The translations under genes were made by a program, and so were the position numbers. Below the pieces are notes generated by a model, which did no database searches, was not told where the DNA came from, and saw only the letters and a list, made by a program, of their open reading frames with translations. 64,000 nucleotides of DNA from an uncultured Eubacterium sp. (GTDB taxonomy: Bacteria > Bacillota > Clostridia > Lachnospirales > Lachnospiraceae), in contig CAJUAU010000007.1 in the NCBI GenBank assembly GCA_910584645.1, positions 1 to 64,000 on the forward strand. Direction: 5' to 3'. Positions 26,031 through 34,268 of this stretch are shown piece after piece (positions within the stretch are counted from its first letter, which is position 1; each line of letters begins with the position of its first letter).

Positions 26031-27089
26031 ATGAAAAATAAAATTTGGATGAGCCTTATTATTTTAGTAATTGCAATCATAACTATATCGTGCCAGAGCG
26101 AAACAGAAAGCAATACCGCCAGTTCAGAGATAAGTATCAACGATGATGTGGAAGATAATTCAGAACAAGATTTCAAGGATGATTCAGATGAGGCTTTTGA
26201 AGATGAACCAGCTTACACGACAGATGAATATTTTATAAAGGAGCATTCTGTTTACAGAAATCCCATTGATCAATATTTTTGGTCAAAACTAAATCCAAAG
26301 GATAAATCCGAGACAGAATATAGAAGGGCCCAAGCAGACTATCAGAAAGCCTGGAAAGCAGAATATCAAAATCTGATGAAGTGGATGAAAAAGAAGTGTG
26401 TTTATAATGAGGACAAGAACAATCTTGGTTTATTAGAAAAAAGCGTTGCTGAACAGAACGATCGGGAGAAAAAAATATTAGAATCCTATCTGACAGCTGC
26501 TGGAGCTGACCATCTTACTCAGATCGAGGGCGAATTATATAGAGACTTGTGTATGCGGATTTTAGCTATAGCTGGGTATGAGAATTATAAGTTTAAGTTC
26601 CACAAATCAGGAAATGGACTGGATTATACGGATGAAACTTTTATAAAGAAATATTCAATATATAAAAATCCGATTGATCAGTCCTTTTTGCCAAAACTAA
26701 ATTCATGGGGTAAATCACAGGCAGAATACAGAAAGGCTCAAAGGGACTATCAGAAAGCCTGGAAAGCAGAATATCAAAATCTGATGAAGTGGATGAAAAA
26801 AAAGTGTGCTTATAATGAGGACAAGAACAATCTTAGTTTATTAGAAAAAAGTGTTGCCAAACAGATCGTCCAGGAAAAAAAAGTGTTAAAAACCGATCTG
26901 GCTGCTGCTTACAAAATAAATCCGGATTCCAGCAAAGTCAAAAATTCTGTTTCAAGAATTTCATATATAGGAAAAGGGACGGATCGTCTGACTGAAATTG
27001 AGGGAGGACTATATAGAGATGTGTGTATGCGGATTTTAGATCTGGCGGGGTATGACGAATATGAATTTAAATTCTGTGAAGCGGACTAA
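26031..27089 (+). CDS. Internally duplicated lipoprotein
   Basis: 352 residues. Signal peptide with lipobox ITISC (Cys21), then an acidic linker to about 60. Two copies of a helical domain follow, offset by 136 residues. Each runs from YRNPIDQ or YKNPIDQ through YQKAWKAEYQNLMKWMKKKC to an LYRDLCMRIL- or LYRDVCMRIL-type C-terminal part. A stretch of about 110 bp (26340 and 26748 onward) is nearly identical between copies even at silent sites, which points to a recent duplication. It is A/T-rich and sits between DUF951 and rpsF, which are neighbours in other Firmicutes, so it may be acquired. Function not recognised. Confidence 0.8.
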   Translation: MKNKIWMSLIILVIAIITISCQSETESNTASSEISINDDVEDNSEQDFKDDSDEAFEDEPAYTTDEYFIKEHSVYRNPIDQYFWSKLNPKDKSETEYRRAQADYQKAWKAEYQNLMKWMKKKCVYNEDKNNLGLLEKSVAEQNDREKKILESYLTAAGADHLTQIEGELYRDLCMRILAIAGYENYKFKFHKSGNGLDYTDETFIKKYSIYKNPIDQSFLPKLNSWGKSQAEYRKAQRDYQKAWKAEYQNLMKWMKKKCAYNEDKNNLSLLEKSVAKQIVQEKKVLKTDLAAAYKINPDSSKVKNSVSRISYIGKGTDRLTEIEGGLYRDVCMRILDLAGYDEYEFKFCEAD

Positions 27090-27107
27090 AAAACGGATTG
27101 ACTATAG

Positions 27108-27159
27108 TAGCTCGATGGCGCCAATTTGAACCCTGTTTCGGATTGGCGCCATCGAGCTA
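27108..27159. repeat. Palindromic intergenic repeat (family A), 18-bp perfect arms
   Basis: Arms at 27108-27125 and 27142-27159 are perfectly complementary, with core AGCTCGATGGCGCC and a 16-nt loop containing TTGAACCCTG. It may end transcription of the lipoprotein gene. Related elements lie at 34208, 35697, 41445 and 48373. Confidence 0.8.
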
Positions 27160-27207
27160 TTCTGTCAGAAGACCAATACAGCCAGCCAAATTCGCCTCAC
27201 TTTTTCC

Positions 27208-27236
27208 TTGCATTTCCAACTTATCTATGTTACAAT
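27208..27236 (+). promoter_or_regulatory. Promoter of rpsF-ssb-rpsR
   Basis: TTGCAT (27208-27213), 17 bp, TACAAT (27231-27236). Confidence 0.7.
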
Positions 27237-27261
27237 GATATTCCGTGATGTTAAAAATCAT

Positions 27262-27321
27262 ATTCCTTGTTCTTCCCTGAGAAGGTTCTACATCAATCAG
27301 AACCACAATTCTTTTAAGGAA
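27262..27321 (+). promoter_or_regulatory. Candidate structured leader of the rpsF operon
   Basis: An outer TTCCTT...AAGGAA pairing encloses a GGTTCT/AGAACC hairpin (27284-27304), about 30 bp before the rpsF ribosome site. S6/S18 leaders regulate this operon in other bacteria, but the known consensus was not clearly recognised here. Confidence 0.35.
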
Positions 27322-27353
27322 GAGCCAGAGACCAAAAGGAGGTGCAGGCAACT

Positions 27354-27641
27354 ATGAATAAGTATGAATTAGCTTTAGTTGTTAGTGCAAAAGTTGATGA
27401 CGAAGTAAGAAATGCCACTGTCGAAAAAGCAAAAGAAATCATTACTACTTTCGGCGGTACGATTACAAACGTCGATGAATGGGGCAAGAAAAAACTTGCT
27501 TATGAAATTCAGAAGATGGGCGAAGGCTTTTATTACTTTATTCAGTTCGACTCTGAGTCAGGTACACCTGGCGAGATTGAACAGCGACTTCGCATTATGG
27601 ACAACGTGCTTCGATACTTATGCGTAAAACAGGAAGCATAA
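27354..27641 (+). CDS. rpsF: Ribosomal protein S6
   Basis: 95 residues from the ATG at 27354, with AAAGGAGG upstream; an ATG 4 codons earlier overlaps that ribosome site and is rejected. The N-terminus MNKYELALVV and the KKLAYEIQKMGEGFYYFIQF segment are typical of S6. It binds S18 and 16S rRNA in the small-subunit platform. First gene of rpsF-ssb-rpsR. Confidence 0.97.
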   Translation: MNKYELALVVSAKVDDEVRNATVEKAKEIITTFGGTITNVDEWGKKKLAYEIQKMGEGFYYFIQFDSESGTPGEIEQRLRIMDNVLRYLCVKQEA

Positions 27642-27660
27642 GAATAGGAGGAATCCTTCC

Positions 27661-28113
27661 ATGAATAAAGTAATTTTAATGGGTAATTTGACAAGAGACC
27701 CTGAGATCAGATATTCCCAGGGTGAAAATTCGTTGGCAATAGCTCGATTTAGTATTGCAGTAAACCGCAGATTTTCCCGTCAGGGTGATACTGACACAGA
27801 TTTCTTCAACTGTACTGCTTTTGGCAGACAGGCTGAGTTTGTAGAGAAATATTTCAAACAGGGATCCCGTATGCTGCTCACCGGCCGTGTTCAAAACGAT
27901 AACTACACCAATAAAAATGGTGAAAAAGTGTACAGTGTACAGATCATTGCAGAAGAAGTTGAATTTGCAGAGAGAAAGAGTACTGCCGATGCCAATGCGG
28001 CCGCAAGAAACAACAGTGGTTTTGGCGGCGGAGCTCCGGAGCCAGCCATGGCGGCGGATGATGATTTTATGAACATCCCGGATGGCATTGAAGATGGTTT
28101 ACCATTTAACTAA
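27661..28113 (+). CDS. ssb: Single-stranded DNA-binding protein
   Basis: 150 residues. The OB fold covers 1-105 (MNKVILMGNLTRDPEIRYSQ, then FFNCTAFGRQAEFVEKYFKQ). A Gly/Ala-rich linker follows, then an acidic tip ending DGIEDGLPFN. The tip resembles the protein-interaction tail DDDIPF of bacterial SSB but reads LPFN at the end. It coats single strands during replication. ATAGGAGG precedes it, 20 bp after rpsF. Confidence 0.97.
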   Translation: MNKVILMGNLTRDPEIRYSQGENSLAIARFSIAVNRRFSRQGDTDTDFFNCTAFGRQAEFVEKYFKQGSRMLLTGRVQNDNYTNKNGEKVYSVQIIAEEVEFAERKSTADANAAARNNSGFGGGAPEPAMAADDDFMNIPDGIEDGLPFN

Positions 28114-28155
28114 ATCCTTTGACAACACATATTCGTTTATAAGGAGGCAATCAAA

Positions 28156-28422
28156 ATGGCTTATAACAAGGGAAACGGTTCAGATTCTCCAATGAGAAGA
28201 AGAGGCCCTCGCAGAAGAAAAAAAGTATGTGCATTTTGCGCTGATAAAGAGCACGATTACATTGATTACAAAGATACAAACAAGCTGAAAAGATACATGT
28301 CCGAGAGAGGTAAGATCCTTCCAAGAAGAATTACCGGAACATGTGCAAAACATCAGCGCGCTCTTACAGCAGCGATCAAACGTGCCCGTCACGTAGCACT
28401 GATGCCATATACATTAGACTGA
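28156..28422 (+). CDS. rpsR: Ribosomal protein S18
   Basis: 88 residues. A basic N-terminus (RRRGPRRRKKVCAFC) is followed by IDYKDTNKLKRYMSERGKIL and PRRITGTCAKHQRALTAAIK, both S18 signatures. AAGGAGG precedes the ATG. The Cys residues (CAFC, and TC with H) fit the zinc-binding C+ form. It ends the operon at a terminator. Confidence 0.97.
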   Translation: MAYNKGNGSDSPMRRRGPRRRKKVCAFCADKEHDYIDYKDTNKLKRYMSERGKILPRRITGTCAKHQRALTAAIKRARHVALMPYTLD

Positions 28423-28444
28423 TCTGAATAATAGCTGATTTAAC

Positions 28445-28473
28445 AAAGGGGCACCGAAAGGATGTCCCTTTTT
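28445..28473 (+). terminator. Terminator of the rpsF operon
   Basis: AAAGGGGCA/TGTCCCTTT stem capped by CC-GAAA-GG, followed by TTTT. Confidence 0.75.
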
Positions 28474-28588
28474 CTGTACCCGGTTTCCAAGACCAATTTT
28501 ACAATCATCTGCCCCAAAAAAGCACTCCAATATAACAAGGGAGATCCTTTATAAAAGAATCCCCCTCTAAATTTATTTTTCTAATTCA

Positions 28589-30130
28589 TTATAGTTTGTG
28601 CTTAGGCGGACATATCACAGGGTCTTTACCAAAACTCCATGTATCAACCAGAATCCCCTCTGCCTTGAATACAAAAAACAATCTGTGCGTTCCTGTGACC
28701 GGAGCTGCAAAGTTAACTGACATGTCAGCAAATGTTGTATCACTTCCCGTCGTGGTGACAGCAAGCTCACCAATCTTATTTTCTGCTTTCGTGTGATCAT
28801 CAATATAAACCTCAACAGTTCCTGTTTCATTGGCATTCGCTATACTCATCGTAAGAGACTGTGCCCCATCTGTGCCGAATGCCACTTTCTCAAGGCCCAC
28901 ATAATCTCCTGGGTCGATAGAAGAAAGAACTCGGTTGCTGCGGTTGTTGTCCTGCTTAGGTCCTACGATCGTGGACGTTCCGACCGACCAGGCAAAAGTC
29001 GCAGCCCCGACCATAGCATATGGATCAAAGTCAGCTGTTGACTCCACGCCTGTGGTTGTCATCACAGAAGTAAGGTTTCCATCTTTATCGATGGCCACCA
29101 TGTCCACCCCTGATGTACGGTATCCCTGTGTCAGCCCCATATCCACTCCCGGTTTCTGGGAATGATAGAACATATACAGGTTATCACCTCTCTGCAGCAT
29201 GCAGTGATGGTTATTGTTAAATTCGTTGCCTGGTACATCCGGGAAGAAATACGTTGGATTATTAAGCACTACTTTTGCCTCCGACCATGGTCCCATCGGA
29301 TTGTCGCTTACCATGTAAGCAATGTTGGCTATACCAAGTTTGATTGTGTCCGGACGCTTATCCGCTCCATCCCAGTTTGTACAATAGCTGTAATAGTATT
29401 TGCCATTGATCTTATTGATACCGGAATCCTCAAACATAGCCGGTGCATCGAGTTCCACCGGATCACCCTTCAGGCTGACCATATCGTCGCCAAGTTTTAC
29501 TACTCTCGCACATTTTGGATGATCTCTGTCCTTCGCTTCGCCAATTCCACCAAAATACAGATACCCCTGTCCGTCGTCATCTACAAATACAGCCGGGTCA
29601 AACAACCACGGAACTTCATTTCCTCCGCAGTTCGGTGTCTCACGGCTGATCAGCTGCTTTCCGATTGGATCACGCCATGGCCCCGTCGGGCTTTCTCCCT
29701 CAAGTACTCCGATACCGCTTCCATTGTCTGCAAAATAGATAAAGAACTTATCTTTTCCATTGATCTTTTTATAGGTTACCGCAGGCGCCCAGCTGTTTGC
29801 CGCCCATTTTGCAGGACCATTCTCACCGGCCACCCGGATGATTCCCTCATCAGTCCAGTTCACCATATCTTTGGAAGAATAGCAGTTCAGTGTTTTTATA
29901 TAGGAATAACTATTTTGGGGAATCTCTCCGTCTTCACCAATGATCATCGCCTGACTGTCATTGGTTCCATATACATAGACTGTTCCTTCATATTCAATGG
30001 CAAATGGATCTGCCATAAAACGCTGGGAAGCAATCGGGTTATTGTTTCCCACCGGCTTCTTCGCCTCAGTCACTCCGTCTGTATTTGCCAGGGCATCTCC
30101 ACCCTTTAATGTAATTGAAGAATGATTCAC
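28589..30130 (-). CDS. Cytosolic glycoside hydrolase family 43 enzyme with C-terminal CBM6-like module
   Basis: 513 residues without signal peptide. GH43 five-bladed propeller at about 35-370: Asp41 in ADPFAIEYEG (catalytic base), the middle Asp in LFDPAVFVDD near 175, and the acid Glu in MFEDSGINKINGKYYYSYC near 230. A carbohydrate-binding beta domain at about 375-500 (SIDPGDYVGLEKVAFG...) resembles CBM6. The likely reaction is removal of arabinose or xylose from imported arabinoxylan oligosaccharides. It is divergent from an AraC regulator 162 bp away. A secreted GH43 follows that regulator. Confidence 0.9.
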   Translation of the reverse strand: MNHSSITLKGGDALANTDGVTEAKKPVGNNNPIASQRFMADPFAIEYEGTVYVYGTNDSQAMIIGEDGEIPQNSYSYIKTLNCYSSKDMVNWTDEGIIRVAGENGPAKWAANSWAPAVTYKKINGKDKFFIYFADNGSGIGVLEGESPTGPWRDPIGKQLISRETPNCGGNEVPWLFDPAVFVDDDGQGYLYFGGIGEAKDRDHPKCARVVKLGDDMVSLKGDPVELDAPAMFEDSGINKINGKYYYSYCTNWDGADKRPDTIKLGIANIAYMVSDNPMGPWSEAKVVLNNPTYFFPDVPGNEFNNNHHCMLQRGDNLYMFYHSQKPGVDMGLTQGYRTSGVDMVAIDKDGNLTSVMTTTGVESTADFDPYAMVGAATFAWSVGTSTIVGPKQDNNRSNRVLSSIDPGDYVGLEKVAFGTDGAQSLTMSIANANETGTVEVYIDDHTKAENKIGELAVTTTGSDTTFADMSVNFAAPVTGTHRLFFVFKAEGILVDTWSFGKDPVICPPKHKL

Positions 30131-30226
30131 TGTTGATCCCTCACTTTATTTTATATCAAGAGTAAGCCTCTTCAACCATATTATATGGAAGATCTTATTT
30201 TTTCAATGATATATTTTGAAACAAAC

Positions 30227-30255
30227 TTGATTTATTCCGCATTCTAGTGTATAAT
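30227..30255 (+). promoter_or_regulatory. Promoter of the AraC regulator gene
   Basis: TTGATT (30227-30232), 17 bp, TATAAT (30250-30255), 37 bp before the ATG. Confidence 0.7.
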
Positions 30256-30292
30256 TTTTGATATATTACTGACTTGGAAAGGAGGAGAAGGT

Positions 30293-31081
30293 ATGATCAA
30301 AATTATTTATGCCATGATAAATGACCGTAAGGAAGAGGGCTTTGAAGACAATCTGGTCTTTGGACCGGGAGAGTATGAAATTATGCTTTTTGAAGTTCCT
30401 GTAAAGATAGAGGTGAACGGAGACATGGAAGATTATCCGGAATATACCTGCATCTTGTATAAACCTGGCCAGCGGGTTCACTATTATGCGGCTTCTGGTG
30501 AACTAGTCTATAACTGGATCCGTTTTAACTGCGACGAAGCACTCTACACCGAATATTTTCTGCCCTATGGATTGCCCATCGTATGTCCTGATTTCGGGTG
30601 CTACATTACCTACTGGAAGATGATCGCCAACGAAAATTACTGGCAGTATAACAGCTCCAGTTATGTAAATGAACAATTAATGCATATCATTTTCCACCGT
30701 CTGCACGATTATGCCATGTCTTCCGATCCTTTTGTTTACCGGGATGTATTTATTAAATTGAGAAATTTAATCTATCAGTGCCCGGAAGAGTCGTGGACAC
30801 TGGAAAAGATGGCATCGATTGTCAACCTCAGTACCCGTTCCCTCCAAAAATTTTATAAAGAGTTTTTTCATACCACCTGTATCAATGAGGTGATCAACAG
30901 CCGGATCAACCAGGCAAAGTTTCTTCTGGCACATACCAGCAGCAGTATCCAGCAAATCAGCGAACGCTGTGGTTATAACAGCATTGAACACTTTTGCCGC
31001 CAGTTCAAAAAAAGCTCAGGCCTGTCCCCCTCTGCTTACCGAAAACAGCCTGAGCTTCTGGGACAGACCAATGGACACTAA
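30293..31081 (+). CDS. AraC-family transcriptional regulator
   Basis: 262 residues. An N-terminal cupin-type sensing domain spans about 1-150 (YKPGQRVHYYAASGELVYNW). The C-terminal double helix-turn-helix spans about 160-255: WTLEKMASIVNLSTRSLQKF, then ISERCGYNSIEHFCRQFKKS and LSPSAYRK. GGAGG precedes the ATG. It lies between, and probably controls, the divergent cytosolic GH43 and the downstream secreted GH43, responding to a sugar from hemicellulose. Confidence 0.93.
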   Translation: MIKIIYAMINDRKEEGFEDNLVFGPGEYEIMLFEVPVKIEVNGDMEDYPEYTCILYKPGQRVHYYAASGELVYNWIRFNCDEALYTEYFLPYGLPIVCPDFGCYITYWKMIANENYWQYNSSSYVNEQLMHIIFHRLHDYAMSSDPFVYRDVFIKLRNLIYQCPEESWTLEKMASIVNLSTRSLQKFYKEFFHTTCINEVINSRINQAKFLLAHTSSSIQQISERCGYNSIEHFCRQFKKSSGLSPSAYRKQPELLGQTNGH

Positions 31082-31131
31082 ATAATCGATAATAAATATC
31101 TGCGCTGTGAAAATCCATTCCGGTTCGTAGG

Positions 31132-31160
31132 TTGACACCCCTCTCCATATAGGATATAAT
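31132..31160 (+). promoter_or_regulatory. Consensus promoter of the secreted GH43 gene
   Basis: Perfect TTGACA (31132-31137), 17 bp, TATAAT (31155-31160), about 97 bp before the start codon. A perfect consensus suggests strong expression or control by a repressor. Confidence 0.88.
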
Positions 31161-31256
31161 TTATATAATATATTCGTAAATATAATTATATAATGTGTTT
31201 CGGGGTATTATGTACCATTCTCCATCAGAACACATAATCAAAAAGGAGGTCACTGA

Positions 31257-34037
31257 ATGAACCGGATACTGAAAAAAGCTGTCTGTGCTACCCTTGTCGG
31301 TGCATTAGCCTTTACGGGTGCATGGGGAAACAGCACTGCTTCACAGGCAGCAGCAAAATCAAAGAAAAAGCCAAAGAAAATCGTTCTGAACAAGACCAAG
31401 GTCAAGTTGAACGTAGGGAAAACCTTTAAGCTGAAAGTAAAGAAGGTAGTACCCAAAAAAGCAAATTCTGCAGTTACATACAAATCAAGCAAAAAGAAAG
31501 TAGCTACAGTAAGCAAAAAGGGAGTTATTAAAGGCATCCGAGAAGGTAAAGCTAAGATTACGGTAACATCAAAGAAAAACAAGAAATTAAAAATAAAGGT
31601 TACCGTAACAGTAAAAGGAAAGGACAAAGTTACACCAACACCAAACAATCCGCCGGCAGCAAGCAACCCACCTGCAGCAACTGGTAATCCAGCACCAAGC
31701 AGCAATCCGGCACCAAGCAATAATCCACCTGCAAAGACTGAGCCAGCTTCAACTCCCCAGCCAACGCCCCAGCCTACACATTCAGCCAAAGATTACTCGT
31801 ATTTCAATGATTATACACTGGGCTGGTCAAATGGCATCGTGGCTTACAAAGACGGAAAGAAAACAACTCTGGCAGACGCGGGAGCAGAAGTTTATAACAA
31901 AAAATCGGATAACATTTTCGCCCAGCATTTCAACACAAATAAATGGGACGACGAAAAGATCATCCTTACACCGCCTATGCAGTATACGACGGAAGACGGT
32001 AAGGCACACAACATCGACAGTATGCTGACGAATTTCGATTTTCTGGCTGACCCGACAGCGATCGATAACTCAGACAACGATGGAAAACTATATGTTTACG
32101 CTACTACAGAAGGAATTGATTATGACTCCAATGATAACTTGAAATTAAATGGTTATAACAATCACTCATTAACAATTCTTTCCACCAGCGATATGGTAAA
32201 CTGGACAGACGAGGGACGGCTGGATAACCTGAATCTGACCAACGAGATATCGACAGGCACAAAAACTAAATGTAAATGGGCAACGAAAGCATGGGCTCCA
32301 TCGGGACTTAAGATCGATGGCGACGGTGACGGCGAAGATGAATATTATATCTTTTACACCAACAGCGGTGCTGTCGGCTATGTTCAGGGAGATTCCCCGA
32401 ACGGTCCTTGGAAAGATGATCTCGGAAAAACTCTGTTCTCTCAGTCAACCCCTGGCTGTAAAGATGTAAAATGGTGTTTTGACCCGGCTGTGCTTGTGGA
32501 TGACAAGGGAGACGCCTATGTGTATTTTGGAGGCGGTATATGGGATTCTGGCAACGAACCTGCACAACATCCAGACGGAATCGCACATCCAAAAACCGGA
32601 CGTGTCTGCAAGATCAAATTTGAAGAAGGAACCGGTAAAGTACTTTTGGACGGCGAGCCACAGGAAATGGATACCTATTATCTGTTTGAAGATAGTGAGA
32701 TCAACCAGTTCCACGGTAAATATTTTTACTCCTATTGTACCAATTTCAAGGTGCCAGCGGACAATCCATTTACTGGTTCCGGACAGATTGCCTGCTATGT
32801 CTCTACAGATCCGATGAATATCGCATTTGACCCAGAGACACAGGAAAATACAGATGACTTGAAGTATCTGGGAACAATTTTGAAAAACCCAAGTACGATC
32901 TATGGCGACGACTACAACAACCATCACCACATGCAGAGCTTCAAAGGCCGCGATTACATTTTCTATCACTCGCCGATACTGGCCGACATACTGTTCCGCG
33001 ATGCACAAAAATACCGGAACCTTCATGTGGATGAGATCACTGTTGATAAAGAAACCGATAATATTACGATCAATCCTTCTTACGAAGGTGCTTCCCAGAT
33101 CGAAGACTTTAATCCGTACAAAAATATGGATGGTTCTGTAAAATATATCAACGCTACGACAGCTGCATCCAGCGCTGGAGTAAAATCTACGCAGGATGAT
33201 GCAATGCTGCTCAAATCCATTAACGGTTCACCAATGGTACTCAATGATATTGACACAGGAGACTGGGCAAGCATCAAAGGCGTGAATTTTGGTGAAAACG
33301 GTCTTAAGAACTTCGGTGTAGAATATTTCTCCATCACCAATGAAGGAAGAATTGAACTCTTTATCGATGATCCAACATATTCCTTTAATAAAGTTGCATC
33401 GATCGATGTTGCAGAGACCGGTGGAAAATATGTTTATAAAGATGTAGAGATCACAAAGTCAGTAACCGGAAAACACGATGTATATTTTGTATTCCGCGGA
33501 AACGGCTATGCTGTAGCTTCTTGGGCATTCTCTGAAGATGCAAAGGCCGCTGCGCCGAACATCAGCGACCGCCCGGAAGCACCTACAAAACCGGTTGAAA
33601 CTCCGGCTCCAGATGTGCCGGTAGATCCTGTTGACGATCTGGTTCTCACCCTTCCAGAAGGAGGAGTAGAAGTAAGCGTTGATAATGTCTCATGGAACGA
33701 CGCGATCCAACTAGAATTGACAGAGTGTGGTCTTCCAGAAGATTACCTCAATCTGTACACTGCACTTGAAGCGACGTATTCCATTGAGGAAGACGGTATT
33801 TCTACAGCCATAAAACTGGACACCGACGTTGAAGATCCGGCGGGATTCGATCAATTTATACCAACCCGTTTTGCAGCCGGATCACCTGCTGATAAAGTAA
33901 AAGACTGCGTTGTGAAAATCAAACTGGACAAAGCTCCTAAAACCGCGAAGAAACTAAAACTTAACGTTTCGATTTTAGGAAATGCGTACACCGGAAAGAT
34001 CACTTTGAAACAGGTTAAGATGATTGGGAAAAAATAA
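31257..34037 (+). CDS. Secreted GH43 enzyme with N-terminal Ig-like module
   Basis: 926 residues. Signal peptide at 1-33. A Lys-rich Ig-like (BIG2-type) module at about 38-120 carries SSKKKVATVSKKGVIKGIRE. A Pro/Asn/Ala linker lies at about 125-180. GH43 domain at about 260-610: ADPTAIDNSD, CFDPAVLVDDKGDAYVYFGG and YLFEDSEINQFHGKYFYSYC hold the catalytic Asp, Asp and Glu. A CBM6-like domain lies at about 640-770, then a C-terminal beta domain. Probably an extracellular arabinofuranosidase/xylosidase acting on plant xylan. AAAAGGAGG precedes the ATG. It ends at a strong terminator. Confidence 0.9.
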   Translation: MNRILKKAVCATLVGALAFTGAWGNSTASQAAAKSKKKPKKIVLNKTKVKLNVGKTFKLKVKKVVPKKANSAVTYKSSKKKVATVSKKGVIKGIREGKAKITVTSKKNKKLKIKVTVTVKGKDKVTPTPNNPPAASNPPAATGNPAPSSNPAPSNNPPAKTEPASTPQPTPQPTHSAKDYSYFNDYTLGWSNGIVAYKDGKKTTLADAGAEVYNKKSDNIFAQHFNTNKWDDEKIILTPPMQYTTEDGKAHNIDSMLTNFDFLADPTAIDNSDNDGKLYVYATTEGIDYDSNDNLKLNGYNNHSLTILSTSDMVNWTDEGRLDNLNLTNEISTGTKTKCKWATKAWAPSGLKIDGDGDGEDEYYIFYTNSGAVGYVQGDSPNGPWKDDLGKTLFSQSTPGCKDVKWCFDPAVLVDDKGDAYVYFGGGIWDSGNEPAQHPDGIAHPKTGRVCKIKFEEGTGKVLLDGEPQEMDTYYLFEDSEINQFHGKYFYSYCTNFKVPADNPFTGSGQIACYVSTDPMNIAFDPETQENTDDLKYLGTILKNPSTIYGDDYNNHHHMQSFKGRDYIFYHSPILADILFRDAQKYRNLHVDEITVDKETDNITINPSYEGASQIEDFNPYKNMDGSVKYINATTAASSAGVKSTQDDAMLLKSINGSPMVLNDIDTGDWASIKGVNFGENGLKNFGVEYFSITNEGRIELFIDDPTYSFNKVASIDVAETGGKYVYKDVEITKSVTGKHDVYFVFRGNGYAVASWAFSEDAKAAAPNISDRPEAPTKPVETPAPDVPVDPVDDLVLTLPEGGVEVSVDNVSWNDAIQLELTECGLPEDYLNLYTALEATYSIEEDGISTAIKLDTDVEDPAGFDQFIPTRFAAGSPADKVKDCVVKIKLDKAPKTAKKLKLNVSILGNAYTGKITLKQVKMIGKK

Positions 34038-34057
34038 CTGAAAAATAAGTTTTTATG

Positions 34058-34089
34058 AAAAGGTGCATGCCTCGTGTATGCACCTTTTT
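34058..34089 (+). terminator. Terminator of the secreted GH43 gene
   Basis: Perfect 11-bp stem AAAAGGTGCAT/ATGCACCTTTT ending in a T-tract. Confidence 0.88.
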
Positions 34090-34207
34090 ATTTCCCGAAA
34101 ATCCATACTACCTATAATTTCACCGCGTTGCTGCATAAGTCAAGTTTTGGGCACAATTGATCATTGAGCCCCTGTCTGGTGTTTTGTATAATATTCTTTA
34201 AAGATAA

Positions 34208-34242
34208 CAAGCTCGATGCCGTAAGTCCGCGCCGTCGAGCCA
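34208..34242. repeat. Palindromic intergenic repeat (family A)
   Basis: GCTCGATGCCG...CGCCGTCGAGC in the leader of the secreted esterase gene. The arms share the AGCTCGAYGGC core of the element at 27108-27159. Confidence 0.55.
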
Positions 34243-34268
34243 GAATGAATATCCAGAGGAGGATTATC

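Noticed and set aside
29162..30109. 315-codon open frame antisense to the cytosolic GH43 gene
   Set aside because: The GH43 frame has all catalytic motifs; this one has none.
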